From Nakamurella deserti (GTDB lineage: Bacteria > Actinomycetota > Actinomycetes > Mycobacteriales > Nakamurellaceae): a stretch of 64,000 nt of DNA. The stretch spans positions 868,001 through 932,000 of the forward strand of contig NZ_QCXS01000002.1 of NCBI RefSeq assembly GCF_003260015.1. Reading direction: 5' to 3'. The notes beneath the pieces are model-generated. The model had not been told where the DNA came from, ran no database searches, and saw nothing but the letters and a program-made list of their open reading frames with translations. Both the position numbers and the translations under genes were made by a program. Shown here one piece after another: positions 20,740 through 31,995 of this stretch. Every line of letters starts with the position of its first letter. Within the stretch, counting starts at the first letter, position 1.

Positions 20740-22505
20740 GTCTGTCCTCGTGATGGTGGAGCGCTCGCGCTGTGGTGATCCGGACCGGGGGGCGTGACCT
20801 CGGCGTCCGGTGCCGGTGGGATACCCGGTCCGGGGTCCGCCGCGGCGGGGCCGCGGACGGGGATTCGTCGCCCGGCGGCGCTGGGATGGCGCAGCCGGGC
20901 CAGCTTCGCCGACGCCATCAGCCACCGGTCCCACTCGCTGATGGGGATCAGCCGCCGCCGGCGCAGCAGGTACCAAGCCGCCACGGCGACGACCGCGGCC
21001 GCCAGCGCCGCCTGCGCGATGATCAGCGGCCGGATCACCGAACCGCTGGGCATGATCATCACCGACAGCGCCATCGTGATCGCCACGGTCACGTCGCGGT
21101 ACCGCGCCACCGCGGTGGACGCGGCGAGCGGCAGCGCCGCCCACAGCAGGTACCAGGGCTGCACCACCGGCGACAGGATGACGAACAGACCGATCGCCAC
21201 CCCGAGTCCGAGGACCGGGTCGAAACCGCGCCGCCAGCAGCGCCAGAGCACGTACCCGGCGAGCACGGTACCCACCACGGTGCCCAGCGGGTGCAGCACG
21301 TCGAGCACGCCCTCGGTCTGGTCGCCGAGCCCGAGCAGGGTGCCGGCGGCGCCGGTGACCACGCTGACCGCGGTGGTGACCGACAGGAAAGACCGGATCA
21401 GACCGGGCGTGTTCAGCGCCGCCAGCCACCCGACGCCGACCCCGGCCAGCAGCGTGAGCAGCGCGAACGTCCCGACGAAGACGGCTCCCACCCGCAGTCC
21501 CCAACGCCACAGGTCCTTCCAGGCGCCGCCGGCCCGCAGGGCCAGCGCGACCACCAGGAAGGCAAGCGCCAGGCCCGCGGTGGCCTTCACCCCGACCGCT
21601 CCGGTGAGCAGCACGGTGCCGAGGATCACCGACCGGTCCAGGGCCACCACCAGGCCGGCCATCATCATCCCGATCATCAGTGCCTCGTTGTGCGCACCCG
21701 CGACCAGGTGGAACAGCACCAGCGGGTTCAGGGCGCCCAGCCACAGCGCCGAGATCGGGTCCACCCGGCTGCGGCGCGCCAGCCGGGGCAGCGCCCACAC
21801 GATCAGCGCCACCCCGATCAACTCGACCAGCCGCTGCAGCAGCACGGCGAGGATGACGTGTGAGCCGCTGACCCCGACGATCGCCCGGGCGATCAACAGG
21901 AAGGCCGGGCCGTACGGCGTCGCGGTGTGCTGCCACTTCGCGTCGACCTGGTGGGCGAAGGCGTCGCCGTCGCCGAGCACGTCCAGCGGGCCGGAGTCGT
22001 AGGGGTTGAAGCCCAGCGACATCATCTTGCCGACGGCCAGATAGGAGTAGACGTCGCGGGAGAACAGTGGCGGCGTGACCAGGAACGGCACCGCCCACAT
22101 CGCCAGCGTGTGGGTGAGCTGCGGGCGGGTCAGCCGGCGGATGCGCCCGGGCGTGGTGAGCCGGCCGAGCAGGTACCAGGCGAGGACGACGAGACCCATG
22201 CCGGCGTAGGAGACGGCCAGCGACGCCGGCCCCACCCGGGACAGCAGCCCGATGATGCGCAGCCCGTCGACCGGGTTCGGAATGGGGTTCGCGGCCCCGT
22301 AGGAGGACACGGAGCCGACCGCGATCAGCAGCGCACCGGTCGTGCCGGTCTGGCGCAGCACGCGGAGCTGACGCAGCTCCTGGGCGTCCAGATGTGTCTC
22401 GTCGGCGCGGGTGACGGTGGCGGTGGCGCCGGGGTGGGCGGCATCCGGGACGCGGCCGCGGGGTGCGCCGGGGCCGGCGGCGGCCTCGGCGCCCTGGGTG
22501 CTCAC
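20736..22505 (-). CDS. mptB: Alpha-(1->6)-mannopyranosyltransferase MptB-like membrane protein
   Basis: 589 residues from GTG 22505. The family (GT-C fold) extends the alpha-1,6-mannan core of lipomannan or lipoarabinomannan from polyprenyl-phosphomannose on the outer membrane face. About 12-13 helices begin at ~55. The first extracytoplasmic loop carries PLFSRDVYSYLAVGKMMSLG, with the Asp expected in GT-C catalysis; NPYDSGPLDVL, HTATPYGPAFLLIA and GAHNEALMIGMMMAG are also family-like. The C-terminus (540-589) is Pro/Gly-rich. Its location upstream of the ABC genes and divergent from sufR matches the mycobacterial order as I recall it. Confidence 0.88.
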   Translation of the reverse strand: MSTQGAEAAAGPGAPRGRVPDAAHPGATATVTRADETHLDAQELRQLRVLRQTGTTGALLIAVGSVSSYGAANPIPNPVDGLRIIGLLSRVGPASLAVSYAGMGLVVLAWYLLGRLTTPGRIRRLTRPQLTHTLAMWAVPFLVTPPLFSRDVYSYLAVGKMMSLGFNPYDSGPLDVLGDGDAFAHQVDAKWQHTATPYGPAFLLIARAIVGVSGSHVILAVLLQRLVELIGVALIVWALPRLARRSRVDPISALWLGALNPLVLFHLVAGAHNEALMIGMMMAGLVVALDRSVILGTVLLTGAVGVKATAGLALAFLVVALALRAGGAWKDLWRWGLRVGAVFVGTFALLTLLAGVGVGWLAALNTPGLIRSFLSVTTAVSVVTGAAGTLLGLGDQTEGVLDVLHPLGTVVGTVLAGYVLWRCWRRGFDPVLGLGVAIGLFVILSPVVQPWYLLWAALPLAASTAVARYRDVTVAITMALSVMIMPSGSVIRPLIIAQAALAAAVVAVAAWYLLRRRRLIPISEWDRWLMASAKLARLRHPSAAGRRIPVRGPAAADPGPGIPPAPDAEVTPPGPDHHSASAPPSRGQT

Positions 22506-22511
22506 GGCTGC

Positions 22512-22517
22512 AGTCTA
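22512..22517 (-). promoter_or_regulatory. Putative -10 hexamer TAGACT, leaderless mptB
   Basis: Read on the minus strand, TAGACT is followed after 6 nt by the GTG of mptB at 22505. There is no ribosome site. The pattern repeats at many genes in the window. Confidence 0.5.
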
Positions 22518-22637
22518 TGGTCGTCGCGCCGCCCGCCGGCCGGTGAGCAGAGGCGTCTGACCGGCCGGGACGGACCTCCGCGCGGCCCGCCGGTGGCCGT
22601 GCGTGGCGAACGGAACACCGATCGTGGGTGGCCGGCT

Positions 22638-22676
22638 TTGAAGTCGCCGGGGAAATACGACACACTGGTGTTGTGA
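22638..22676 (+). promoter_or_regulatory. sufR promoter with SufR-like operator over the start codon
   Basis: TTGAAG (22638-22643), a 17-nt spacer and CACACT (22661-22666) form a plausible promoter, 6 nt before the sufR GTG at 22673. ACACT-GGTGT-TGTGA (22662-22676) equals the ACACT-N5-TGTGA motif that I recall for mycobacterial SufR. The site covers the -10 and the start codon, so bound SufR would block initiation of the whole suf operon. Confidence 0.65.
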
Positions 22677-23446
22677 ATATCGCCGCGACGACCCGACCCG
22701 GGGCCGACCGCCCCGGTGCCGCCGTCGCGCCCGCCGCCGGTGCTGCCGGTGCTGCCGGTACCCGTGACGCCGTCGTGCAGCTGGTGCTGTCGCAGGGGCC
22801 GGTCACGGCGGCGGCGATCGCCTCGACCCTGCATCTGTCCGTGGCGGGTGTCCGCCGCCATCTGGACGCCCTCGAGGCCGAGGGTGCGGTCTCGTCCCGT
22901 CTGCAGCAGACCTTCAACCCGCGGGGCCGTGGCCGACCGGCCCGGGTGTACGTCCTCACCGAGGCCGGCCGCGCCCGACTGCCGCACGCCTACGACGACC
23001 TCGCCGTGCAGGCCCTGGAGTTCCTCGCCGAGCAGGGCGGGGTCGACGCGGTGACCGCGTTCGCCCGCCGCCGGGCCGAGCGGATCGTGGCCGGCCGCCG
23101 CGCCGACCTCGACGCCGCCCCCGACGTCGCGGGCCGGGTCCGTGTCCTCGCCGGCGCCCTCACCGACTCCGGGTACGCCGCCTCGATCGAGCAGGTCGGC
23201 GCCGGCAACCAGCTGTGCCAGCACCACTGCCCGGTGGCCCACGTCGCCGAGAAGTTCCCGCAACTGTGCGAAGCGGAAATGAACGTCTTCACCGAGGCGT
23301 TGGGAACCTATGCGCAGCGGCTGGCCACCATCGCCCGCGGCGACTCGTTCTGCACGACCTTCGTCCCCACGCAGGGCGCCCGCACCGTCGCGGCGCTGCC
23401 CATGCCGGAGGTCGTCCGCCGCACCCCTGTCCTCACGGACTCCTGA
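22673..23446 (+). CDS. sufR: Fe-S cluster-sensing repressor of the suf operon
   Basis: 257 residues from GTG 22673; the 45 nt of upstream open frame contain the promoter, so longer starts are unlikely. A winged helix-turn-helix (VTAAAIASTLHLSVAGVRRH, then RGRGRPARVYVLTEAGR) is followed by an effector domain with four Cys at 182, 186, 199 and 227 (spacing C-x3-C-x12-C-x27-C). As I recall, mycobacterial SufR uses the same spacing to hold a 4Fe-4S cluster; holo-protein represses suf, and cluster loss derepresses it. It is the first gene of the suf operon. Confidence 0.92.
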   Translation: MNIAATTRPGADRPGAAVAPAAGAAGAAGTRDAVVQLVLSQGPVTAAAIASTLHLSVAGVRRHLDALEAEGAVSSRLQQTFNPRGRGRPARVYVLTEAGRARLPHAYDDLAVQALEFLAEQGGVDAVTAFARRRAERIVAGRRADLDAAPDVAGRVRVLAGALTDSGYAASIEQVGAGNQLCQHHCPVAHVAEKFPQLCEAEMNVFTEALGTYAQRLATIARGDSFCTTFVPTQGARTVAALPMPEVVRRTPVLTDS

Positions 23447-23534
23447 CCAGATTCATCTCCCGCAGTCCCGCACCACCCGCAGTACCGGGCCCAGCCGCCG
23501 CCATGCCCGGTGACCACAGATGGAGGATCACCTG

Positions 23535-25007
23535 ATGACCGCCGATCTCACCGACGCTCCCGTCGTCGCTTCGCCCGATACCGCAGTCGTCCCGGCCAAG
23601 ATGACCCAGGACGAGACGATCGACTCGCTGGGCAACTACGCCTTCGGCTGGTCGGACTCCGACGCCGCCGGCACGAACGCCCGTCGTGGCGTGGACTCCG
23701 ACGTCGTCCGCAACATCTCCGCGCTCAAGAGCGAGCCCGAGTGGATGCTGGCCAAGCGGCTCAAGGGCCTGGAGTTGTTCGAGAAGCTGCCGATGCCGAC
23801 CTGGGGCAGTGACCTGTCCGGCATCTACTTCGACACCATCAAGTACTTCGTCCGGTCGACCGAGAAGCAGGCGGCGACGTGGGAGGACCTCCCCGAGGAC
23901 ATCAAGAACACCTACGACAAGCTGGGCATCCCGGAGGCCGAGAAGCAGCGGCTCGTCTCCGGTGTCGCCGCCCAGTACGAGTCCGAGGTGGTCTACCACC
24001 AGATCCGCGAGGACCTGGAGAAGCAGGGCGTCATCTTCCTGGACACCGACACCGCGCTGCGCGAGCACCCGGAGTTCTTCGAGGAGTATTTCGGCTCGGT
24101 CATCCCGGCCGGTGACAACAAGTTCTCCGCGCTGAACGCGGCCGTCTGGTCGGGTGGCTCGTTCGTCTACGTGCCGCCGGGGGTCCACGTCGACATCCCG
24201 CTGCAGGCCTACTTCCGCATCAACACCGAGAACATGGGCCAGTTCGAGCGGACGCTGATCATCGTCGATGAGGGCGCCTACGTGCACTACGTCGAGGGCT
24301 GCACCGCGCCGATCTACAAGTCCGACTCGCTGCACTCCGCGGTCGTGGAGATCATCGTCAAGAAGGGCGGCCGGTGCCGCTACACGACCATCCAGAACTG
24401 GTCGAACAACGTCTACAACCTGGTCACCAAGCGCGCCAAGGCCGAAGAGGGCGCGACCATGGAGTGGGTCGACGGCAACATCGGCTCCAAGGTCACCATG
24501 AAGTACCCGTCGGTGTGGCTGACCGGTGAGCACGCCAAGGGCGAGGTCCTCTCGATCGCCTTCGCCGGCGCGGGCCAGCACCAGGACACCGGCGCGAAGA
24601 TGCTGCACCTGGCGCCGCACACGTCCTCGACGATCATCTCCAAGTCGGTGTCGCGTGGCGGCGGGCGCACGTCCTACCGAGGCCTCGTCCGGGTCAACCC
24701 CGGCGCGCACCACTCGAAGTCGTCGGTGCAGTGTGACGCGCTGCTGGTGGACAACATCTCCCGCTCCGACACCTACCCCTATGTCGACGTCCGCGAGGAC
24801 GACGTGCAGCTGGGCCACGAGGCCAAGGTGAGCCGGGTCAGCGAGGAGCAGCTGTTCTACCTGATGTCGCGGGGCCTGACCGAGGAGGAGGCCATGGCGA
24901 TGATCGTCCGTGGCTTCGTCGAGCCGATCGCCCGGGAGCTGCCGATGGAGTACGCGTTGGAGCTCAACCGGCTCATCGAGCTGCAGATGGAAGGGTCCGT
25001 GGGCTGA
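23535..25007 (+). CDS. sufB: Fe-S cluster assembly scaffold SufB
   Basis: 490 residues from ATG 23535, chosen because TGGAGGA precedes it; an ATG at 23520 overlaps that site. SufB is the core of the SufBC2D scaffold that builds nascent clusters. Conserved stretches: [60 protein letters not shown] and [14 protein letters not shown], with conserved Cys candidates for sulfur acceptance. There is no intein, unlike M. tuberculosis Rv1461 as I recall it. The ending is conserved ([22 protein letters not shown] split over residues ~470-490). Confidence 0.97.
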   Translation: MTADLTDAPVVASPDTAVVPAKMTQDETIDSLGNYAFGWSDSDAAGTNARRGVDSDVVRNISALKSEPEWMLAKRLKGLELFEKLPMPTWGSDLSGIYFDTIKYFVRSTEKQAATWEDLPEDIKNTYDKLGIPEAEKQRLVSGVAAQYESEVVYHQIREDLEKQGVIFLDTDTALREHPEFFEEYFGSVIPAGDNKFSALNAAVWSGGSFVYVPPGVHVDIPLQAYFRINTENMGQFERTLIIVDEGAYVHYVEGCTAPIYKSDSLHSAVVEIIVKKGGRCRYTTIQNWSNNVYNLVTKRAKAEEGATMEWVDGNIGSKVTMKYPSVWLTGEHAKGEVLSIAFAGAGQHQDTGAKMLHLAPHTSSTIISKSVSRGGGRTSYRGLVRVNPGAHHSKSSVQCDALLVDNISRSDTYPYVDVREDDVQLGHEAKVSRVSEEQLFYLMSRGLTEEEAMAMIVRGFVEPIARELPMEYALELNRLIELQMEGSVG

Positions 25008-25009
25008 TC

Positions 25010-26365
25010 GTGGCCGCACTGCCCGGATCCACCCAGACCGCTGACGCCGACCGCGCAGCACCGAGCACCGAGGATGTCCCCAGCGTGAGCACCAGTACCG
25101 AGAGCGTTCTCGGCGGTTCCCTCGTCGTCGAACCCGACGGCGCGGACACGGCCGCCACCGCAGCCGATGCGCCGAACGGCCTGACCGAGCACAGCCACGT
25201 CGGTGGCCGCACGGTCAACCCGTCGGCGACGCCCGGCGCCCACATGACCCGCGTCGTCTCCACCGACCTCGCCGATCACCCGGTGCCGACGGCCAAGTTC
25301 GAGGCCTGGCGGTTCACCCCGCTGCGCCGGCTGCGCGGCCTGCACGACGAGGCCCCGCTGACCGGCCGCGCCGGCGTGGACTTCGAGATCGAGATCGACG
25401 CCCCCGAGGAGGTGTCGGCGGTGTCGCTGGCCGGCGCCGCCGCGGACTGGGTACGCGGCTCGTCGGGGGAGCACCCCGTCGACCGGCCGGCGGCCCGCGC
25501 CTGGAACGCCGCACCGGACGTCTTCCTCGTCGACATCCCGGCTGAAACCGTGGTCACCCAGCCCATCTCGGTGGTGTTCCGCGGCCTGTCGGCCGAGAAC
25601 GCCGCCGCGGCGCACCTCGTCGTCCGGATCGGCCACCACGCCTCCGCGCAGGTCACGGTGACCTACGAGGGCAGCGCCACGCTGACCGAGAACGTCGAGA
25701 TCGTCGTCGGCGACGGCGCGAAGCTCACCTACGCCTCGGTGCAGGAGTGGGCGCCCGACGCGGTGCACCTGAGCCACCACCGGCTGCGGGTCGGCCGGGA
25801 CGCGACCCTGACGCACAGCGTCCTGACCTTCGGCGGCGACCTGGTCCGCATCTTCGCCACCGGCGCCTACGACGGCCCCGGCGGCGACATGGAGATGCTC
25901 GGGCTGTACTTCGCCGACGCCGGTCAGCACCTGGAGCACCGGCTGGTGCTCGACCACACCGCTCCGAACTGCAAGAGCCGCGCCTACTACAAGGGTGCGC
26001 TGCAGGGCGCGAGCGCACACACCGTGTGGGTCGGTGACGTGGTCATCCGGCCGGACGCCGTGGCCACCGACACCTACGAGATGAATCGCAACCTGCTGCT
26101 GACCGACGGCTGCCGGGCGGACTCGATCCCGAACCTGGAGATCGAGACCGGCGAGATCGTCGGCGCCGGGCACGCCAGCGCCACCGGGCGTTTCGACGAC
26201 GAGCAGCTGTTCTACCTGCTGTCGCGCGGCATCCCCGAGGAGGTGGCGCGCCGCCTGGTGGTGCGTGGCTTCTTCTCGGAGGTCCTGGGCCGCGTCGGCA
26301 TCCCGTCCGTCGTCGAGCACGTCAACGAGATCGTCGAGCGCGAGCTCGAGATCGCCGGGATCTGA
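25010..26365 (+). CDS. sufD: Fe-S cluster assembly protein SufD
   Basis: 451 residues from GTG 25010, 2 bp after sufB; GTG 25085 with a nearby GAGGA is an equally reasonable start giving a 426-residue protein. The first ~75 residues are low-complexity and probably disordered. The SufD core begins at HPVPTAKFEAWRFTPLRRLR and shows the beta-helix repeats, DHTAPNCKSRAYYKGALQG and the conserved C-terminal GRFDDEQLFYLLSRGIPEEV. It pairs with SufB, and SufC binds both. Confidence 0.95.
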   Translation: MAALPGSTQTADADRAAPSTEDVPSVSTSTESVLGGSLVVEPDGADTAATAADAPNGLTEHSHVGGRTVNPSATPGAHMTRVVSTDLADHPVPTAKFEAWRFTPLRRLRGLHDEAPLTGRAGVDFEIEIDAPEEVSAVSLAGAAADWVRGSSGEHPVDRPAARAWNAAPDVFLVDIPAETVVTQPISVVFRGLSAENAAAAHLVVRIGHHASAQVTVTYEGSATLTENVEIVVGDGAKLTYASVQEWAPDAVHLSHHRLRVGRDATLTHSVLTFGGDLVRIFATGAYDGPGGDMEMLGLYFADAGQHLEHRLVLDHTAPNCKSRAYYKGALQGASAHTVWVGDVVIRPDAVATDTYEMNRNLLLTDGCRADSIPNLEIETGEIVGAGHASATGRFDDEQLFYLLSRGIPEEVARRLVVRGFFSEVLGRVGIPSVVEHVNEIVERELEIAGI

Positions 26366-26429
26366 CCGTCCCCCGGGCCGCCGCCCACCGTCGTCGCTTT
26401 CACACCTTCTTTCTGGGAGTACACCGCAC

Positions 26430-28564
<2,135 letters not shown>

Positions 28565-28569
28565 CGGCC

Positions 28570-29145
28570 GTGCAGATGCAGCAGCTCTACCAGGAGATCA
28601 TCCTGGACCACCACAAGCACCCGCATCACGCGGGTCTGCGGGATCCGTTCGGCGCTGAGGTGCACCACGTCAACCCGACCTGCGGTGACGAGGTGACCCT
28701 TCGGGTGCGGCTGGAGGGCGACGGTCGCGAGGCGAAGGTGCTCGACGTGTCCTACGACGCGCTGGGCTGCTCGATCTCGCAGGCGTCGACGTCGGTGATG
28801 ACCGACCTGGTCATCGACCGGACGCTCGGCGAGGCGTTGGACGTGCTCGGCGAGTTCACCACGATGATGACGTCGCGCGGCACCCTGGAGGGTGACGAGG
28901 ACGTGATCGGCGACGGCATCGCCTTCGCCGGTGTGTCGAAGTACCCGGCGCGTGTGAAGTGCGCGCTGCTGGGCTGGATGGCTTTCAAGGACGCTGCCGC
29001 GCAGGCGGCAGCAGACGACACCGCTGCCGCGCAGGCGGCAGCAGACGACACCGCTGCCGCGCAGGCGGCAGCAGACGACACCGCTGCCGCGCAGGCGGCA
29101 GACCAGGGTGCTGCCGTTCCGGCAGCCGTTGCGGAGGAATCATGA
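28570..29145 (+). CDS. sufU: Zn-dependent sulfur transfer protein SufU with repeat-encoded C-terminal tail
   Basis: 191 residues from GTG 28570 (GGGAG ~9 nt upstream; ATG 28576 is an alternative). SufU accepts persulfide sulfur from SufS through a Zn site. Ligands are C38 and D40 (NPTCGDEV), C67 (DALGCSISQAS) and C131 (RVKCALLGW). The conserved domain ends at ~141 (WMAFKD). Residues 142-191 are an extension made of AAAQAAADDT repeated three times, then AAAQAADQGAAVPAAVAEES. The tail is encoded by a perfect 30-bp tandem repeat and is probably helical or disordered. SufU proteins normally end near residue 150. Confidence 0.95.
   Translation: MQMQQLYQEIILDHHKHPHHAGLRDPFGAEVHHVNPTCGDEVTLRVRLEGDGREAKVLDVSYDALGCSISQASTSVMTDLVIDRTLGEALDVLGEFTTMMTSRGTLEGDEDVIGDGIAFAGVSKYPARVKCALLGWMAFKDAAAQAAADDTAAAQAAADDTAAAQAAADDTAAAQAADQGAAVPAAVAEES
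28993..29101 (+). repeat. Perfect 30-bp tandem repeat inside sufU
   Basis: Three full 30-bp units begin at 28993, 29023 and 29053, followed by a 19-bp partial unit at 29083-29101. The unit begins GCTGCCGCGCAGGCGGCAGC. I see no mismatch between copies. The unit is codon-aligned (10 codons), so copy-number change keeps the reading frame. Confidence 0.95.
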
Positions 29146-29582
29146 CCGAATCTGTCGTCGAGAACGGCACAGACCGGAGCGGTCGCGGCGCGGCCGATCT
29201 GGACGCCGTGACCACCGACGCCGACGCGCTGGTCGCCGGACCGGCCCGCGGGATGACCGACGAGCAGGTCGACGAGGTCGAGGAGGCGCTGCGCGACGTC
29301 GTCGACCCCGAGCTGGGCGTGAACATCGTCGATCTCGGGCTGGTCTACGACCTGGCCCTGGCCGACGAGAAGCTGACCATCGACATGACGCTGACCAGCG
29401 CGGCCTGCCCGCTGACCGACATGATCGAGGACCAGATCAGCGCCGCGCTGACCGGCCCGGACTCGACCACCAGCCTGGTCAAGGATTTCACCATCAACTG
29501 GGTGTGGCTGCCGCCGTGGGGCCCGGAGCGGATCACCGACGACGGCCGCGACCAGCTGCGGGCGCTCGGCTTCAACATCTGA
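29142..29582 (+). CDS. sufT: SufT/MIP18-family Fe-S maturation protein (DUF59)
   Basis: 146 residues, ATG 29142 overlapping the sufU stop. The MIP18/DUF59 domain starts near residue 45: EEALRDVVDPELGVNIVDLG, then LVYDLALADEKLTIDMTLT and SAACPLTDMIEDQI with the conserved Cys. The end, VWLPPWGPERITDDGRDQLR, is the family's C-terminal motif. It helps maturation of Fe-S proteins and is the last gene of the suf operon. The first ~40 residues are variable and acidic. Confidence 0.93.
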   Translation: MTESVVENGTDRSGRGAADLDAVTTDADALVAGPARGMTDEQVDEVEEALRDVVDPELGVNIVDLGLVYDLALADEKLTIDMTLTSAACPLTDMIEDQISAALTGPDSTTSLVKDFTINWVWLPPWGPERITDDGRDQLRALGFNI

Positions 29583-29622
29583 CCGTCGGGGCGCTCACGG
29601 CCCGCTCCCCGGCAACGATCCT

Positions 29623-29656
29623 GCTTCCTGCGACTGCGCCAGCAGTCGCGGGAAGC
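29623..29656 (+). terminator. Strong hairpin after the suf operon
   Basis: GCTTCCTGCGACTGC (29623-29637) pairs with GCAGTCGCGGGAAGC (29642-29656) around GCCA: a 15-bp stem with one T-G wobble. It lies 40 bp after sufT. There is no T tract. The remaining ~180 bp to the next gene show no other feature. Confidence 0.75.
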
Positions 29657-29840
29657 TCTGTCGTTCGCGGGAGGGTCGCGGCGCGGCCGGCAGTGGTGTC
29701 GGAGCGCACCGCGGCGCCCTGACCGCGCGGCACCTCCCGCATCTCGACCACCCGGGGGAGACGCCCATTCCGTTCGTGGACGCTGGAATGACACCCTGGC
29801 AGCCGGCGCACTCCCGCGCGCCGCGAGTGAGGGAGAGACG

Positions 29841-30371
29841 TTGAGTCACACCGACGACCGCAGCCATCACGAATCGGTCACCGTCCAGATGCCGGCCGAC
29901 ACGTTGTACGACCTGGTGTCCGACGTCACCCGCACCGGCGAGTGGAGTCCGGTCTGCACGGCCTGCTGGTGGGACGACGGTGCCGAGGCCGGGACGGTGG
30001 GCGCCTGGTTCACCGGGCGCAACCAGGTGCCCGACCGGACCTGGGAGACCCGTTCGCTGGTCGTGGCGGCCGAGCGTGGCCGCGAGTTCGCTTGGGTGGT
30101 GGGCGGCGATCTCGTCCGGTGGAGCTTCACGCTCACCCCCGCCGGGACGGGCACCACCCTCACCGAGACCTGGGACTTCCTGCCGGCCGGGATCGCCCGT
30201 TTCCACGACCGGTACGGCGACGAGGCCGACGCGCAGATCCTCGACCGCACGGAGCAGGCCTTCGCGGGGATTCCCACGACGCTCGCCGCGATCAAGCGGA
30301 TCGCGGAGGCGGCCCCCGCCGCGCCCGACGAACGACCGGCGGGCCGCCTCGACGACGAACGCCCGGGCTGA
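29841..30371 (+). CDS. SRPBCC (START-like) family protein
   Basis: 176 residues from TTG 29841, chosen because GGGAGAG lies 5-9 nt upstream. SRPBCC features: [20 protein letters not shown] (first strand and helix), [51 protein letters not shown] and the long C-terminal helix [20 protein letters not shown]. These proteins form a hydrophobic pocket for lipids or polyketides; ligand and activity are unknown. The last ~20 residues are charged and disordered. It is the first gene of the accessory segment after suf. Confidence 0.8.
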   Translation: MSHTDDRSHHESVTVQMPADTLYDLVSDVTRTGEWSPVCTACWWDDGAEAGTVGAWFTGRNQVPDRTWETRSLVVAAERGREFAWVVGGDLVRWSFTLTPAGTGTTLTETWDFLPAGIARFHDRYGDEADAQILDRTEQAFAGIPTTLAAIKRIAEAAPAAPDERPAGRLDDERPG

Positions 30372-30429
30372 TCCGATGATCGGGGCCGTGGGCCGGAAGG
30401 ATCCGCGGCCGGTCCGTGTTGACCTGGGT

Positions 30430-31446
30430 ATGACTTCGTCCTTCGCCGCTCGCCCCCGCCTGTCGATCCTGGACCTGGCGCCCATCACTCCCGGTCAGAC
30501 CGCCGCTTCCAGCTTCGAGAATTCGGTGGCGTTGGCCCGCGCGGCCGAGCGGCACGGCTACGAGCGGGTCTGGTACGCCGAGCACCACAACATGGCCACC
30601 ATCGCCTCCAGCGCGACCAGCGTGCTGATCGGCTACGTGGCCGGCCGGACCTCGACCATCCGGCTCGGCTCCGGCGGGATCATGCTGCCCAACCACGCCC
30701 CGCTGGCCATCGCCGAGCAGTTCGGCACGCTCGCCACCATGTACCCCGGCCGGATCGACCTCGGCCTCGGCCGCGCCCCCGGCAGCGACCAGGTCACCAT
30801 GCGCGCGATGCGCCGCGACCCGTCGTCGGCCGACCGCTTCCCCGACGACGTCCTGGAGCTGCAGGGCTACCTGAGCGGGGAGTCCCGCGTACCCGGCGTC
30901 CAGGCCACCCCCGGCGCCGGCACGGACGTGCCGCTGTACATCCTCGGCTCCTCGATGTTCGGTGCCCGGCTCGCCGCCGCGTTCGGCCTGCCCTACGCCT
31001 TCGCCTCGCACTTCTCGCCGGGCCTGCTGCACCAGGCCGTGGCGCTGTACCGGCGGGAGTTCACCCCGTCGGCACAGCTCGCGTCGCCGTACGTCATCGC
31101 CGGCGTCAACGTGATCGCCGCCGCGTCGACCGACGCCGCGCAGCTCCAGTTCGAACGCACCCGGCGCAACCTGGTGCGGGGCTTCATCGCCCGGTCGGCG
31201 GGCGACGCCCAGTACCCGGACGACCAGATCGACGCCTTCCTGACCACGCCCGAGGGCGCGCAGATCGCCTCGATGCTCCGCTACACCGCCGTCGGAACCC
31301 CGGACCAGGTGCGCGACTACCTGACGTCGTTCGCCGACGAGGCTCAGGCGGACGAGCTGATCATCGCCCACCAGTCCATGCAGATCGACGACCGCCTGGA
31401 GTCGGTGGCGCTGACCGCCGGAGCAGTGCTCGGCGTCTCCGTCTGA
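30430..31446 (+). CDS. LLM class flavin-dependent oxidoreductase (MsnO8-like)
   Basis: 338 residues from ATG 30430 ([20 protein letters not shown]). The luciferase-like TIM barrel shows [69 protein letters not shown] and [14 protein letters not shown]. This is the common LLM subgroup that binds FMN or F420 weakly; actinobacterial members can be F420-dependent, but the cofactor cannot be read here. An ATG at 30376 would add 18 residues not conserved in the family. No operon partner. Confidence 0.9.
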   Translation: MTSSFAARPRLSILDLAPITPGQTAASSFENSVALARAAERHGYERVWYAEHHNMATIASSATSVLIGYVAGRTSTIRLGSGGIMLPNHAPLAIAEQFGTLATMYPGRIDLGLGRAPGSDQVTMRAMRRDPSSADRFPDDVLELQGYLSGESRVPGVQATPGAGTDVPLYILGSSMFGARLAAAFGLPYAFASHFSPGLLHQAVALYRREFTPSAQLASPYVIAGVNVIAAASTDAAQLQFERTRRNLVRGFIARSAGDAQYPDDQIDAFLTTPEGAQIASMLRYTAVGTPDQVRDYLTSFADEAQADELIIAHQSMQIDDRLESVALTAGAVLGVSV

Positions 31447-31995
31447 CCGGCCGGTGACGCGTCGGCCCGGCCCGCCCGGTCAGCACCGACGTCCGCACCG
31501 CCGCCCCGAAGGGTCTCGGACCTCGACCGGTGTGATGTCGTCTCCGGCGACGCGTCCACCGTGGCCGTCACGCGGAGTAAGGCTGCCTTCTGTCGTCGAC
31601 CTGTGATCGGTCGTGGCCGTCGAAGCGGATGAGCTGACAGCGCTCGGGACGACAGCCATCAGCCGGCCGCGGGTCGAGTGGGTGTTGGATGCCGATCCGT
31701 CAGTCCGGGCGGTCGGGATCTGCGACCCGGCCCGTGGTCGAGCACCTCACGCACCTCGGCGGTCTGTCCGGTTCGGTCGACCCACCGCGGCTCAGCCACC
31801 TGATCGGTGAGTCGTCCGGGCCGCTCTGACCGACACCGGCGTGCCCGACGGCACGTGCCTGACGAGGCCTTGGCGTTCCGGAAGCCGGTCAACCCTCCGG
31901 GAGCGACCAGCAGCGAAGCAGTCGGACGGGGGACGACCGGGCCCCGGATTCGTCCGTGTTCCGGGTGTGGGTCGTCCGGGACTGACGGGCCGGCG
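31447..31995. other. Intergenic region without a supportable gene
   Basis: About 550 bp between convergent genes. TGACCGG (31444-31450) can pair with CCGGTCA (31476-31482) just after the LLM gene, and CTGACG-GGCCGG-CGTCAG (31982-31999) overlaps the stop of the opposing phosphatase; both may act in termination. A 65-codon open frame at 31613-31810 lacks a ribosome site and biased codon use in its second half, so I do not call it. Confidence 0.5.

Noticed and set aside
23535-25007. Intein in SufB, as in M. tuberculosis
   Set aside because: The sufB frame is 490 residues and continuous, without splicing-block motifs.
28993-29101. CRISPR-like array
   Set aside because: The repeats are directly adjacent with no unique spacers and lie inside a coding frame.
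30376-30429. Longer start for the LLM oxidoreductase
   Set aside because: The extra 18 residues are not family-like and the conserved RLSILDLAP strand begins just after ATG 30430.
31613-31810. 65-codon open frame in the LLM-phosphatase gap
   Set aside because: No ribosome site, no recognisable motif, and codon bias is lost in the second half.
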